NCBI GenBank assembly: GCA_944387145.1
Contig: CALXDU010000009.1
Coordinates: 1-39,767 of the forward strand
DNA: 39,767 bases
Origin: an uncultured Oscillospiraceae bacterium
GTDB taxonomy: Bacteria; Bacillota; Clostridia; Oscillospirales; Oscillospiraceae
Direction of reading: 5' to 3'
Positions 7,058-14,499 of the stretch are shown piece by piece. The notes under the pieces were generated by a model. That model searched no databases. It had not been told where the DNA came from and was given only the letters and a program-made list of their open reading frames with translations. Both the position numbers and the translations under genes were made by a program. The stretch's first letter is position 1, and each line of letters starts with the position of its first letter.

Positions 7058-7112
7058 CTTAAAATCCCCCGGTAGCGATACTGTACGGGTTCGAGTCCCG
7101 TCAGCGGCACCA
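7058..7112 (+). mobile_element. Attachment site: 3' half of tRNA-Leu(UAA)
   Basis: From 7058 the sequence reads as the anticodon loop CTTAAAA (anticodon UAA), the 3' anticodon strand TCCCC, a long type-II variable arm, a perfect T arm (ACGGG-TTCGAGT-CCCGT), the acceptor strand CAGCGGC, a discriminator A and an encoded CCA at 7110-7112. Upstream, GAAAA cannot pair with TCCCC and there are no D-arm or 5' acceptor sequences. So only the 3' half is present. This is the duplicated 3' end left by integration into a tRNA gene, and it marks the right end of the element. The restored tRNA should lie at the other end, left of the window. Confidence 0.88.
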
Positions 7113-7145
7113 AAAATCCCGAATGCGAATGCGTTCGGGATTTTT
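7112..7145 (+). terminator. Terminator of the tRNA-Leu(UAA) locus
   Basis: An AATCCCGAATGCG/CGTTCGGGATT hairpin flanked by A and T runs directly follows the CCA end. It closely resembles the terminator of the tRNA-Leu(CAA) gene at 32627-32660. Confidence 0.85.
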
Positions 7146-7248
7146 ACTTATTCACTATTCACTATTCACTCTTCACTCTTCACGAAATCCAACTGCCTAC
7201 CCGGGATTTTTGTAGTGAATAGGTAATAGTGAAGAGTGAAGAAGTAAG
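7146..7248 (+). repeat. TTCACTATTCACT palindromic repeat, copy 1
   Basis: The left arm (7146-7183) is built of TTCACTATTCACT/CTTCACTCTTCAC units and the right arm (7215-7248) is its imperfect reverse complement. The centre carries ACTGC and CCCGGGATTTTTG (7200-7212). A second copy with the same centre and arms lies at 32531-32628. Both are directly downstream of a tRNA-Leu terminator and in the same orientation relative to the tRNA. It could be a miniature inverted-repeat element or a duplicated tRNA tail. Confidence 0.8.
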
Positions 7249-7392
7249 GTGTGCCGCAAGGCGGCACGGATTTTATATTGGTTAACCAAAGTTAACCAAT
7301 GGAAAACTGCCAGTTTGGTTTCCCGCCGAACTGGCGGCTTGCTGGAATTTTATGCCTATTGCCGATTGACTATTTCCTAGACAGGACAACGC
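7249..7392. other. Gap with three hairpins, no gene
   Basis: Inverted repeats lie at 7251-7267 (GTGCCGC/GCGGCAC), 7278-7299 (TTGGTTAAC/GTTAACCAA) and 7309-7335 (GCCAGTT/AACTGGC). None has a T-tract. I see no open frame or known RNA family here. Together with the flanking repeat and promoter it fills the 356 bp between the tRNA remnant and the patatin gene. Confidence 0.5.
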
Positions 7393-7421
7393 TTGCTTTT
7401 TTAACAATTCAAGAGTAGAAT
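7393..7421 (+). promoter_or_regulatory. Sigma-A-type promoter for the patatin gene
   Basis: TTGCTT, a 17-bp spacer and TAGAAT, followed about 48 bp later by the ATG at 7469 with a GAGGTGA ribosome-binding site. Confidence 0.6.
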
Positions 7422-7468
7422 GAAAAAGAACGTTTTAGGTGCTTGTGTGAAAACGAGGTGACACTCTC

Positions 7469-8377
7469 ATGAAAAAAGTAGTGTATTCCGGAATTGACAA
7501 TCTTCCCCGGGGGAAAGCTTCTGACCACCTGACCCAGGGCTGCCTGGTGCTGGAAGGCGGCGCCTTTCGGGGGGTCTATACCTCCGGCGTGCTGGATGCG
7601 CTGATGGAGGCGGATATCAACATTGCCTGTACCATCGGTGTCTCTGCCGGGGCTATGAACGGCATGAACTATACTGCCGGTCAGATCGGCCGCTCCGGGC
7701 GCATCAACCTGACCTACCGGCATGACCCACGGTATGTGGGATTGAAGGCCATCCAGGCAAACCGGGGCATTATTGGCTTTGATTTCCTGATGGATGGGGT
7801 GGAAACCTGGGAGCCTTTCGACTGGGACGCCTTTAACCGGCCCGAGCGGCGGTTTGTGGCGGTGGCTACCAACTGCCTGACCGGCCAGACGGAATATTTT
7901 GAAAAGGGAACCGGCGTGGATATCCGCAAGGCGGTGCAGGCCTCGGCTTCCATGCCCTATGTGTCCGAACCGGTGGACGTGGACGGCATTCCCTGCCTGG
8001 ACGGGGGCTGCTCGGTGAAGATTCCCCTGCGCTGGGCCATGGATCAGGGATTTGAAAAAATCGTGGTGGTGCGCACCCGGCCCAGCGGATTCCGCAGCAA
8101 GGTGAAGGAGCGGTCAAAGCACCTGGCCCAGCGGGTTTACCGGGGATATCCTGCCTTTGCCGAAGTTCTGGGCGGCACTGCCCAGCGGTATAACCAACTG
8201 TGCGGAGAGCTGGAACTGCTGCGCCGCTCCGGCAGAGTGTTTGTCATCAGCCCCTCTTCTCACGTTACCGTATCCCGATTGGAAAAGGATATGGAAAAAC
8301 TGGGAGCCTTCTATTACCTGGGCTACAACGATGGGAAGAGTCAGCTGGATGCCCTGAAGGCTTACCTGGAAGCCTAA
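7469..8377 (+). CDS. Patatin-like phospholipase (YjjU-type)
   Basis: A 302-residue cytosolic protein. LEGGAFRGVYTSG gives the glycine-rich oxyanion segment, IGVSAGAMNG holds the GxSxG nucleophile (Ser59), and LDGGCSVKIP supplies the catalytic aspartate (~Asp178) in the DGG motif. This Ser-Asp dyad defines bacterial patatin-like acyl hydrolases. The overall architecture fits the YjjU-like family, whose substrates are poorly defined. No signal peptide or membrane segment is present. It is the first chromosomal gene next to the integrated element. It has its own promoter and terminator, so it is monocistronic. Confidence 0.9.
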   Translation: MKKVVYSGIDNLPRGKASDHLTQGCLVLEGGAFRGVYTSGVLDALMEADINIACTIGVSAGAMNGMNYTAGQIGRSGRINLTYRHDPRYVGLKAIQANRGIIGFDFLMDGVETWEPFDWDAFNRPERRFVAVATNCLTGQTEYFEKGTGVDIRKAVQASASMPYVSEPVDVDGIPCLDGGCSVKIPLRWAMDQGFEKIVVVRTRPSGFRSKVKERSKHLAQRVYRGYPAFAEVLGGTAQRYNQLCGELELLRRSGRVFVISPSSHVTVSRLEKDMEKLGAFYYLGYNDGKSQLDALKAYLEA

Positions 8378-8386
8378 AAAAACACA

Positions 8387-8413
8387 GCCGCAGAATCCAT
8401 AGGATTCTGCGGC
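8387..8413 (+). terminator. Terminator-like hairpin after the patatin gene
   Basis: A 12-bp perfect stem (GCCGCAGAATCC and its complement) with only three central bases, nine bases after the stop codon. The T-tract is weak. Confidence 0.7.
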
Positions 8414-8424
8414 ATTTACAGTGG

Positions 8425-8453
8425 TTGCACCGTTATAGTTTTAATGCTACAAT
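8425..8453 (+). promoter_or_regulatory. Promoter of yqeB
   Basis: TTGCAC, a 17-bp spacer and TACAAT, with the ATG 29 bp downstream. Confidence 0.65.
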
Positions 8454-8481
8454 GAAAAATAAAAAGAAACGAGGGGAATCT

Positions 8482-9318
8482 ATGGAAAAACCCTGGATTG
8501 TGGTGCGGGGTGCGGGAGATTTGGCCACCGGCGTGATTGTCCGGCTGGTGCGCTGTGGCTTCCGGGTCTGTGCTCTGGAATGTGGAAATCCTTCCGCCAT
8601 CCGCCGGAAAGCGGCTTTCTGCGAAGCGGTCTGGCAGGGAAGCATGGAAGTGGAGGGCCTGACCTGCGTACGGATTGCCCGCCCTGAGGAAGCGGACGCA
8701 ATTTGGCAGCAGGGGAAGATTCCGCTGCTGGTGGACGAAACCGGAGCAGCAATTTCTGCTTTGCAGGCCGCCGCTGTGGTGGACGCCATCATCGCCAAGA
8801 AAAACCTGGGGACCAACCGGAAAATGACCCCCATCACCGTGGGTCTTGGCCCGGGATTTACCGCCGGGGAGGATGTGGACGCGGTGGTGGAAACCATGCG
8901 GGGACATCATCTGGGCCGGGTGATTCTGGAAGGCAGCGCCATTGCCAATACCGGTATCCCGGGAAACATCGGCGGATTTACTTCCCAGCGGGTCATCCAC
9001 GCTCCGGACAGCGGAAAGATGACCTTCGTGACGGATGAAGCTGGGAAGACCATTGATATCGGGGCCGTGGTAAAGGAAGGCCAGATCATTGCCCGGGTGG
9101 GGCAAACCCCGGTCTGCGCAACTCTCACCGGAGTCCTCCGGGGCCTGATCCGGGAAGGATTCCCGGTTACCAAAGGACTGAAAATTGCGGATATCGATCC
9201 CCGGCTGGAGCAGGTGGCCTTCTGCGATACGGTGTCGGACAAGGCCCGCAGCATTGGCGGCGGTGTGGTGGAAGCTCTGCTGTTCCTGGCAGGGAAGGAG
9301 CACATTCAGCTGCTGTGA
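8482..9318 (+). CDS. yqeB: Selenium-dependent molybdenum hydroxylase accessory protein YqeB (EF2563 family)
   Basis: A 278-residue protein. The N-terminal VVRGAGDLATGVIVRL is a Rossmann-like glycine motif typical of the EF2563/YqeB family. Central GLGPGF and EGSAIANTGIPG and the C-terminal SIGGGVVEALL are further family hallmarks. Family members occur only with labile-selenium molybdenum hydroxylases (xanthine dehydrogenase or purine hydroxylase type) and are thought to help mature the cofactor; the reaction is not established. GAGGGG precedes the ATG at 8482, which I prefer to upstream in-frame starts that overlap the patatin gene. It overlaps the 3' end of yqeC by 13 bases in convergent orientation. 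The cluster to the right confirms the role. Confidence 0.88.
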   Translation: MEKPWIVVRGAGDLATGVIVRLVRCGFRVCALECGNPSAIRRKAAFCEAVWQGSMEVEGLTCVRIARPEEADAIWQQGKIPLLVDETGAAISALQAAAVVDAIIAKKNLGTNRKMTPITVGLGPGFTAGEDVDAVVETMRGHHLGRVILEGSAIANTGIPGNIGGFTSQRVIHAPDSGKMTFVTDEAGKTIDIGAVVKEGQIIARVGQTPVCATLTGVLRGLIREGFPVTKGLKIADIDPRLEQVAFCDTVSDKARSIGGGVVEALLFLAGKEHIQLL

Positions 9319-10007
9319 AGGTGCCCCAGAACCCAAGGGGCCAGAAAGGAAGCGTCCTCTTTCAGACTGCCAATCCGGCAGCGCAGTCCTTCTTGTTCCA
9401 GCGTCCGGACAACCTCCCGGGCAGCGGCAAGCTGCGAAGGCCCTTCCGCCTGATTAAGTAGCACAAGGCAATTCTCCGGCGGCAGGCCGGAAACTTGCAG
9501 AGCCTCCCGGGCGCAGAAAAGCAGCACTTCGGCGGATACCGGAGTTTCTTCCGTCCATCCTGGACACAGCTGCCAGCGATGCACCGCCTGGGAAACCGGC
9601 TGCCCCAGGGCGGACAGCCCCAGCACAATCAAACACAGGTCACACCCGGCAGGAATTACCGGCTCTCCCTCTTGGTGGAGTTTCAGCGGGTGCTGCCGGG
9701 AACCGTCGGCTTCACATAGGGTGATGTCGGCCCAGCTGCGGCCCAGGGAAAACAAATCCTCCGGCAATCCGGACAGTTTGCCTGCCTTTGCAGCCGTTCC
9801 GGCGCAGACGATTCCGGGCAGGGACAGCGCAGCTTGCAGATGCTGCGCATCTGGATTGATCAGCAGCTCCTGGGCTTCGGTTATGGGATAGATATGGGTG
9901 GTGGTGGTAACCAGCACCCGTTGACTGGAGCAGGCTTTTGCCAGAGTCAGCATGGCGGTGGTTTTGCCGCCGCTGCCGACGATGGCGATGCACGGTGACG
10001 GTTTCAT
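9306..10007 (-). CDS. yqeC: Selenium cofactor accessory protein YqeC
   Basis: A 233-residue protein with a P-loop-like [15 protein letters not shown] near the N-terminus, TTTTHIYP shortly after and [11 protein letters not shown] in the middle. These are the three diagnostic motifs of the YqeC family, which has been predicted to be a selenium-dependent hydroxylase accessory ATPase. Its biochemical reaction is unproven. The ATG at 10007 follows AGGAGG. The gene is transcribed leftwards from a promoter divergent to that of selD and runs convergently into yqeB. Being flanked by yqeB and selD makes the assignment firm. Confidence 0.87.
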   Translation of the reverse strand: MKPSPCIAIVGSGGKTTAMLTLAKACSSQRVLVTTTTHIYPITEAQELLINPDAQHLQAALSLPGIVCAGTAAKAGKLSGLPEDLFSLGRSWADITLCEADGSRQHPLKLHQEGEPVIPAGCDLCLIVLGLSALGQPVSQAVHRWQLCPGWTEETPVSAEVLLFCAREALQVSGLPPENCLVLLNQAEGPSQLAAAREVVRTLEQEGLRCRIGSLKEDASFLAPWVLGHLHSS

Positions 10008-10039
10008 GGCGCCTCCTGAAAGAAGAAATCCTTTTCTGT

Positions 10040-10068
10040 AGCATACTCGGATTCCATCAATCGGTCAA
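10040..10068 (-). promoter_or_regulatory. Promoter of yqeC
   Basis: On the minus strand TTGACC, a 17-bp spacer and TATGCT lie about 33 bp upstream of the yqeC start. Confidence 0.65.
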
Positions 10069-10118
10069 GGTTTTGTTCTGCTTTTGCCTGAGAAAAATCA
10101 GACGGAGGGAAACAATCC

Positions 10119-10147
10119 TTGACCTTTTTCAAAGAAAGCGTTATTCT
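10119..10147 (+). promoter_or_regulatory. Promoter of the selD operon
   Basis: TTGACC, a 17-bp spacer and TATTCT lie 30 bp upstream of the selD ATG. It is divergent from the yqeC promoter, with about 50 bp between the two -35 boxes. Confidence 0.65.
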
Positions 10148-10177
10148 TATAGAAAAACAACGAATAGGGAGAAGGAT

Positions 10178-11206
10178 ATGGAACCATCCATTGTGTTTTG
10201 CCGGGGCGGCGGCTGCACCGCCAAACTGGGAGCGGGGGTTTTGAGCCATGTGCTGGAAAAACTGCCCAAGGGACCGCCGGACGAAAATCTGCTCATCGGC
10301 TACGACAGCCGGGACGATGCGGCGGTATATAAACTGACCGATGACCTGGCGGTTGTCCAGACATTGGATTTTTTCCCACCCATGGTGGATGATCCCTATC
10401 TGTTCGGGCAGATTGCGGCGACCAATGCCCTCAGCGATATCTACGCCATGGGCGGCGAGGTGAAAACCGCGCTGAACATCGTCTGCTTCCCGGAAACCAT
10501 GGATCTGAACATTCTGGGGCGGATTCTCCAGGGGGGCAGCGAGAAGGTAATCGAAGCCGGGGGCATTCTGGCAGGAGGTCACTCCATTGCCGACGACAGC
10601 GTCAAATACGGCCTGTCCGTCACGGGAATCGTCCATCCGGAGAAAATTTATCCCAACAATGCCTGCCAGCCGGGGGATGCCCTGATTCTGACGAAGAAGC
10701 TGGGGGTGGGGATTATCTGCACCGCGGGTCGGGTGGGCCAGGCCAGCCCGGAAGCCATGGATGCCGCCATTGCTTCCATGACTACCCTGAACAAACGGGC
10801 GTCCCAGATTTGCCGGGAATTTCCCGTTCATGCCTGTACCGATGTGACCGGCTTCGGCTTGATCGGACACCTGTTGGAAATGCTGGACGGACGGTATTCT
10901 GCCAGAATTTACGCAGACCGGGTGCCGGTATTTTCCCAGGCGCTGGAATATGCCGACGAATTTTTGCTGACGGCGGCAGCCCAGCGAAACCGCAACCATG
11001 CAGGAGAGGCTGTCCGGTTTGAGAACGTGCCTTTTGCCATGGAAGAAATCCTGTTTGATCCCCAGACCTCCGGCGGCCTGCTGATCGCCCTGCCCAAGGA
11101 AAGCGCCCCGGCTCTGGAAGAGAAGCTTCAAGAAGCCGGACTGCCTGCCGCCATTGTGGGAACCATTACCGAAAAATCCCAGGAAGCAATCCTGGTAACC
11201 AAATAA
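10178..11206 (+). CDS. selD: Selenide, water dikinase
   Basis: 342 residues, the usual SelD length. It makes selenophosphate from selenide and ATP. The N-terminal GGGCTAKL contains the catalytic Cys13 and Lys16, equivalent to Cys17 and Lys20 of E. coli; no in-frame selenocysteine codon is used. [42 protein letters not shown]-like [18 protein letters not shown] and [12 protein letters not shown] are AIRS-superfamily and SelD signatures. GGGAGAAGGA precedes the ATG. The gene starts an operon with yedF, the DUF3343 gene and the aminotransferase. With no selA, selB or selC nearby, this SelD may serve cofactor selenation instead of selenocysteine synthesis. Confidence 0.96.
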   Translation: MEPSIVFCRGGGCTAKLGAGVLSHVLEKLPKGPPDENLLIGYDSRDDAAVYKLTDDLAVVQTLDFFPPMVDDPYLFGQIAATNALSDIYAMGGEVKTALNIVCFPETMDLNILGRILQGGSEKVIEAGGILAGGHSIADDSVKYGLSVTGIVHPEKIYPNNACQPGDALILTKKLGVGIICTAGRVGQASPEAMDAAIASMTTLNKRASQICREFPVHACTDVTGFGLIGHLLEMLDGRYSARIYADRVPVFSQALEYADEFLLTAAAQRNRNHAGEAVRFENVPFAMEEILFDPQTSGGLLIALPKESAPALEEKLQEAGLPAAIVGTITEKSQEAILVTK

Positions 11207-11222
11207 AAGAGAGGAAAGACTT

Positions 11223-11840
11223 ATGATTCATGTCAACGCCATGGGGGATGCCTGCCCCATTCCGGTGGTCAAAACCAAAAACGCTATTGCCCAGCTGGGC
11301 GGCCCCGGCTCGGTGGAAACTTTGGTGGATAACGAAATTGCCGTACAGAACCTGACGAAAATGGCCAATCAGAAAGGCTATGCCGTCCGCTCGGAAAAGC
11401 TGGAACCGGGAAAATTCCGGGTGGTCATGACTGTTGGGGAGCCGGCCGAAGCGGAAACTGTCGCTGAGGAAGAAGCCTGTCTGGTTGTACCGGGAAGTAA
11501 GCAGAAAAATACAGTGGTGGTTCTTTCTGCTTCCACCATGGGAACGGGCAGTGACGAACTGGGTACGGCGCTGATGAAAGGGTTTGTCTATGCCCTGTGC
11601 CAGCAGGACACCCTGCCCAGCACAGTACTGCTCTACAACGGCGGCGCGGCGCTATCCTGTGAAGGCTCTGCCAGCCTGGAGGACCTCAAATCCCTGGAAG
11701 CCCAGGGGGTGGAGATTCTCACCTGCGGTACCTGCCTGAATTACTACGGCCTGACGGAGAAGCTCCGGGTGGGCCAGGTCACCAACATGTACGCCATTGC
11801 CGAAAAGATGATGCTGGCAGACTGCATCGTAAGACCCTGA
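11223..11840 (+). CDS. yedF: Selenium-metabolism sulfurtransferase-like protein YedF
   Basis: 205 residues in two parts. Residues 1-75 are a TusA-like domain with the MGDACPIPVVKTK box and Cys11 at the position that carries sulfur in TusA. Residues ~95-205 are a DsrE-like domain with STMGTGSDELG and CGTCLNYYGL. This two-domain build is specific to YedF, found with orphan SelD and molybdenum hydroxylase clusters. It is thought to relay selenium or sulfur as a persulfide or perselenide; this is a prediction. It lies 16 bases after selD, with a GAGAGGA site, and is followed after 8 bases by the DUF3343 gene. Confidence 0.9.
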   Translation: MIHVNAMGDACPIPVVKTKNAIAQLGGPGSVETLVDNEIAVQNLTKMANQKGYAVRSEKLEPGKFRVVMTVGEPAEAETVAEEEACLVVPGSKQKNTVVVLSASTMGTGSDELGTALMKGFVYALCQQDTLPSTVLLYNGGAALSCEGSASLEDLKSLEAQGVEILTCGTCLNYYGLTEKLRVGQVTNMYAIAEKMMLADCIVRP

Positions 11841-11848
11841 GGGGGCCT

Positions 11849-12085
11849 ATGAGACAGAAAAAACCGGCGCTGGTGATTACCTTTTCTTCCACCACCGCCG
11901 CAATTCGGATGGAAGCTTTCTGCCTGGAACATAACCTTCCCGGACGGATGATTCCCGTGCCCCGGGAGATTACCGCCGGATGCGGTCTTGCCTGGAAAGC
12001 GCCGACGGATGCTCAGGAGCAGCTGACCCAGAGCATGACCCAGGCCGGAATCCAATGGGAGGATCTGCGGATTCTGGAGCTTTGA
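11849..12085 (+). CDS. DUF3343 putative Se/S carrier protein
   Basis: A 78-residue protein matching the DUF3343 pattern: a beta strand LVITFSSTTAAIRMEAF, then PGRMIPVPREITAGCGLAWK. The conserved cysteine in the TAGCGLAW segment is the likely chalcogen carrier. DUF3343 proteins regularly neighbour YedF and the EF2568-type aminotransferase in selenium clusters. GAGGGGG lies just upstream, and the spacing to both neighbours is short, so it is a member of the selD operon. A direct role as acceptor from the downstream lyase is inference. Confidence 0.82.
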   Translation: MRQKKPALVITFSSTTAAIRMEAFCLEHNLPGRMIPVPREITAGCGLAWKAPTDAQEQLTQSMTQAGIQWEDLRILEL

Positions 12086-12101
12086 AAATAGGGGAAAAAC
12101 A

Positions 12102-13241
12102 ATGATTTATCTGGACAATGCCGCCACAACCATACAAAAACCGCCCCAGGTCATTCAGGCGGTTGCCGAGGCTATGCAGACCCTGGGCAATGCCTCCCGG
12201 GGCGCCCACTCGGGAGCGCTGCAGGCAGACCGGGTGATTTGGATTGCCCGGTGTAAGGTTGCCGCACTTTTCGGGTTTTCCCACCCGGAGCGGGTGGTGT
12301 TTGCCGCCAATGCCACCGAAGCGCTGAATATTGCCATCAATGGTCTGTTCCAGCCCGGAGACCACGGGATTTCCTCTGACTTAGAGCACAATTCCGTACT
12401 GCGTCCACTGTACCGTCTGGAAGATCAGGGGGTGATTTCCCTGGACTTCCTTCCCGCCGATGCCCTGGGCAATCCGGACTACAAGTGCCTGGAATCTCTG
12501 CTCCGGCCCAATACCCGGGCCATTGTCATGACTCATGCTTCCAATCTCACGGGCAATCTGGTGGACTTGGAGCGGGTGGGGAAATTCGCCAAAGCCCACG
12601 GCTTGCTCCTGGTGGCAGATGTATCCCAGACAGCGGGAAGCATCCCGATTTTTATGGAGGAGTGGGGCATTGATGTCCTGTGCTTTACCGGGCATAAGGG
12701 GCTGATGGGCCCCCAAGGCACCGGAGGACTGTGCGTTGCCCCGGGAGTGGAACTGCGGCCCTGGAAGGTGGGCGGCTCCGGCTTTCATTCCTACAGCCGC
12801 ACCCACCCGGAAGAATATCCCACCCATTTGGAAGCGGGAACCCTGAACGGCCACGGCATTGCCGGACTGTCCGCTGCCCTGGATTTTTTGCAGGAGGTGG
12901 GAGTTGATGCCATCGGCGAAAAAGAAAACCGGCTGCTGGGCCGTTTCCTGGAGGGAGTCAGACAGATTCCCGGCATCCGGTTGTACGGGGACTTTTCTCA
13001 GCCCCGGCGGTGTGCCATTGCAGCGCTGAATCTGAAAGATGTGGATTCCGCTGCGGTGGCGGATGCGCTGATGGAGGACTATGGCATTGCGGTTCGCTCT
13101 GGCGCTCACTGCGCCCCCAGGATGCACCGGGCCTTGGGAACGGAATCCCAGGGGGCTGTCCGGTTCAGCTTTTCCTGGTTCAATACGGAGAAGGAAGTGG
13201 ATGCCGCTATCCAGGCGTTGCAGAAACTTGCTCAGGAATAA
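12102..13241 (+). CDS. Cysteine desulfurase-like class-V aminotransferase (EF2568 family)
   Basis: 379 residues, PLP-dependent. MIYLDNAATT begins as in all NifS/SufS enzymes, FTGHKGLMGPQG contains the PLP-binding lysine, and VRSGAHCAP contains the catalytic cysteine. The protein matches the EF2568-type family that accompanies YedF, DUF3343 and YqeB. It should release sulfur from cysteine or selenium from selenocysteine and pass it on as a persulfide or perselenide. It is the last gene of the selD operon, ending in a strong terminator at 13249. A general Fe-S desulfurase role is possible, but the context points to selenium delivery. Confidence 0.9.
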   Translation: MIYLDNAATTIQKPPQVIQAVAEAMQTLGNASRGAHSGALQADRVIWIARCKVAALFGFSHPERVVFAANATEALNIAINGLFQPGDHGISSDLEHNSVLRPLYRLEDQGVISLDFLPADALGNPDYKCLESLLRPNTRAIVMTHASNLTGNLVDLERVGKFAKAHGLLLVADVSQTAGSIPIFMEEWGIDVLCFTGHKGLMGPQGTGGLCVAPGVELRPWKVGGSGFHSYSRTHPEEYPTHLEAGTLNGHGIAGLSAALDFLQEVGVDAIGEKENRLLGRFLEGVRQIPGIRLYGDFSQPRRCAIAALNLKDVDSAAVADALMEDYGIAVRSGAHCAPRMHRALGTESQGAVRFSFSWFNTEKEVDAAIQALQKLAQE

Positions 13242-13248
13242 CAGCAAA

Positions 13249-13286
13249 ATGCCCGCAGACCTTCGTACAAAAAGGTCTGCGGGCAT
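13249..13286. terminator. Bidirectional terminator after the selenium operon
   Basis: A 15-bp perfect stem (ATGCCCGCAGACCTT and its complement) with an 8-base loop and an ATTTTT tract on the plus strand; A residues precede it for the converging LacI-type gene. Confidence 0.92.
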
Positions 13287-13296
13287 ATTTTTCTGG

Positions 13297-14376
13297 TCAA
13301 ACTTCAAATTGCAGCTGTGCTTCCGCTGCTGCGGAAGGGTCTTCTTCCACCGTGGCAAATTGGGTTTCCTGGAAGGTGATCTTGTCCTTGTTGGGATAGC
13401 GGCCCATGGACTTTCTGCGCACCAGTTCGGTGTGCAGGAGAACAGATCCCAGAGGGAAGCCGTCCATCAATGCTTTTAAGGTCAGAAAACCGCTGCGTCC
13501 CAGCTGCATCCGGTCCACCCGCACCGAGGCAAGAGGCGGGACAGTGTAGGCGCAGAAGGGAGAGTCGTCAAAGCCCACGATGCTCACATCCTGGGGCACC
13601 TGCAGTCCCAGTTCCTGGCAGTGAATCATCACCGCATGGGCCAGCCGATCCTGACTGCAAACAATGGCGGTGACTCCTTCCTCCAGCAGCCGGGGCAGAT
13701 GCTTGTCGATGCACTCACTGGTATGGCTGGAGCGGCCTGCCAGACGGGAGTTGCTGGGCAGGGCACACTTGCGCAAGGCCCGGAAGAAGGAAAAATACCG
13801 GATTTGGTTGACATAAGAATTTAGATCGCCGCTGAGATAGCCGATTTTCTTGTGCCCCAGCTTTTGCAGGCAGGTAACCACCTGATACATGGCTTCCTCA
13901 TTGTCCCCACCCAGCTGGGCAACCCGGGGATTGCCGGGAACGGGGATATCCCACACCACCGCCGGATACCGGCAGCTCTGAAAATCCTGAAGCCAGGGAT
14001 CTCCCGGGGCCAGCCCCAGAAACAGGGCACCGGCATATCCCCGCTCCTGCATATAGGCATCGTACATCACCTGAGCCTGCATCAGCGGGTCCAGGGGAAT
14101 CACGTCAATCTGGTAGCCGCTGCTTTCCGCCATCTGCCGGAATCCGGCGATGATGGACCAGACATAGTCGTTGGGGGAGGTGTAGGCCATGTTTTCCAGG
14201 AACAGGGCGATTTTTCCGGAATCGGAGGGAGAAACCTGAATATAACCCACCTCCCGGGCAACCTGATACACAGCTTCCCGGGTGGCGCTGCTGACGTCAG
14301 CGGCATCGTTCAGGGCTTTGCAGACGGTACTTTTGGAAATGCCCAGGCGCCGGGCGATATCTTCCATGGTTGCCAT
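13297..14376 (-). CDS. LacI/GalR-family transcriptional regulator
   Basis: 359 residues from the ATG at 14376, placed after GGAGGAACCCCC; the frame stays open much further upstream but overlaps thyA, so the longer version is rejected. The N-terminus MATMEDIARRLGISKSTVCK is a LacI helix-turn-helix and KALNDAADVSSATREAVYQ contains the hinge region. A periplasmic-binding-protein-like sensor fold follows (GKIALFLENM, SIVGFDDSPFCAYTVPPL). It should repress DNA in response to a small ligand, usually a sugar or nucleoside. It is back-to-back with thyA-folA, their -35 boxes touching, so it may act on these genes or only on itself. No sugar genes are nearby. Confidence 0.92.
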   Translation of the reverse strand: MATMEDIARRLGISKSTVCKALNDAADVSSATREAVYQVAREVGYIQVSPSDSGKIALFLENMAYTSPNDYVWSIIAGFRQMAESSGYQIDVIPLDPLMQAQVMYDAYMQERGYAGALFLGLAPGDPWLQDFQSCRYPAVVWDIPVPGNPRVAQLGGDNEEAMYQVVTCLQKLGHKKIGYLSGDLNSYVNQIRYFSFFRALRKCALPSNSRLAGRSSHTSECIDKHLPRLLEEGVTAIVCSQDRLAHAVMIHCQELGLQVPQDVSIVGFDDSPFCAYTVPPLASVRVDRMQLGRSGFLTLKALMDGFPLGSVLLHTELVRRKSMGRYPNKDKITFQETQFATVEEDPSAAAEAQLQFEV

Positions 14377-14410
14377 GGGGGTTCCTCCAATCTTCCAATC
14401 ATATAGTATC

Positions 14411-14439
14411 ATTATAGTGGATATTGTGGAAAAAAGCAA
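14411..14439 (-). promoter_or_regulatory. Promoter of the LacI-type gene
   Basis: Minus-strand TTGCTT, a 17-bp spacer and TATAAT. Its -35 box (14434-14439) directly abuts that of the thyA promoter, so simultaneous polymerase binding would interfere. Confidence 0.75.
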
Positions 14440-14468
14440 ATGACATTTTGCGCTGGGTATGTTATGAT
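14440..14468 (+). promoter_or_regulatory. Promoter of thyA-folA
   Basis: ATGACA, a 17-bp spacer and TATGAT, 31 bp before the thyA ATG. Confidence 0.7.
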
Positions 14469-14499
14469 ACACCAAGAAAAAACAGGGAGGAACGATCTT

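Noticed and set aside
7146..7248. CRISPR array from the repeated TTCACT units
   Set aside because: Units are 6-7 bp, contiguous and arranged as a palindrome, without spacers or cas genes.
10178..11206. Selenocysteine-containing SelD
   Set aside because: The catalytic position is encoded as cysteine and the frame contains no internal TGA.
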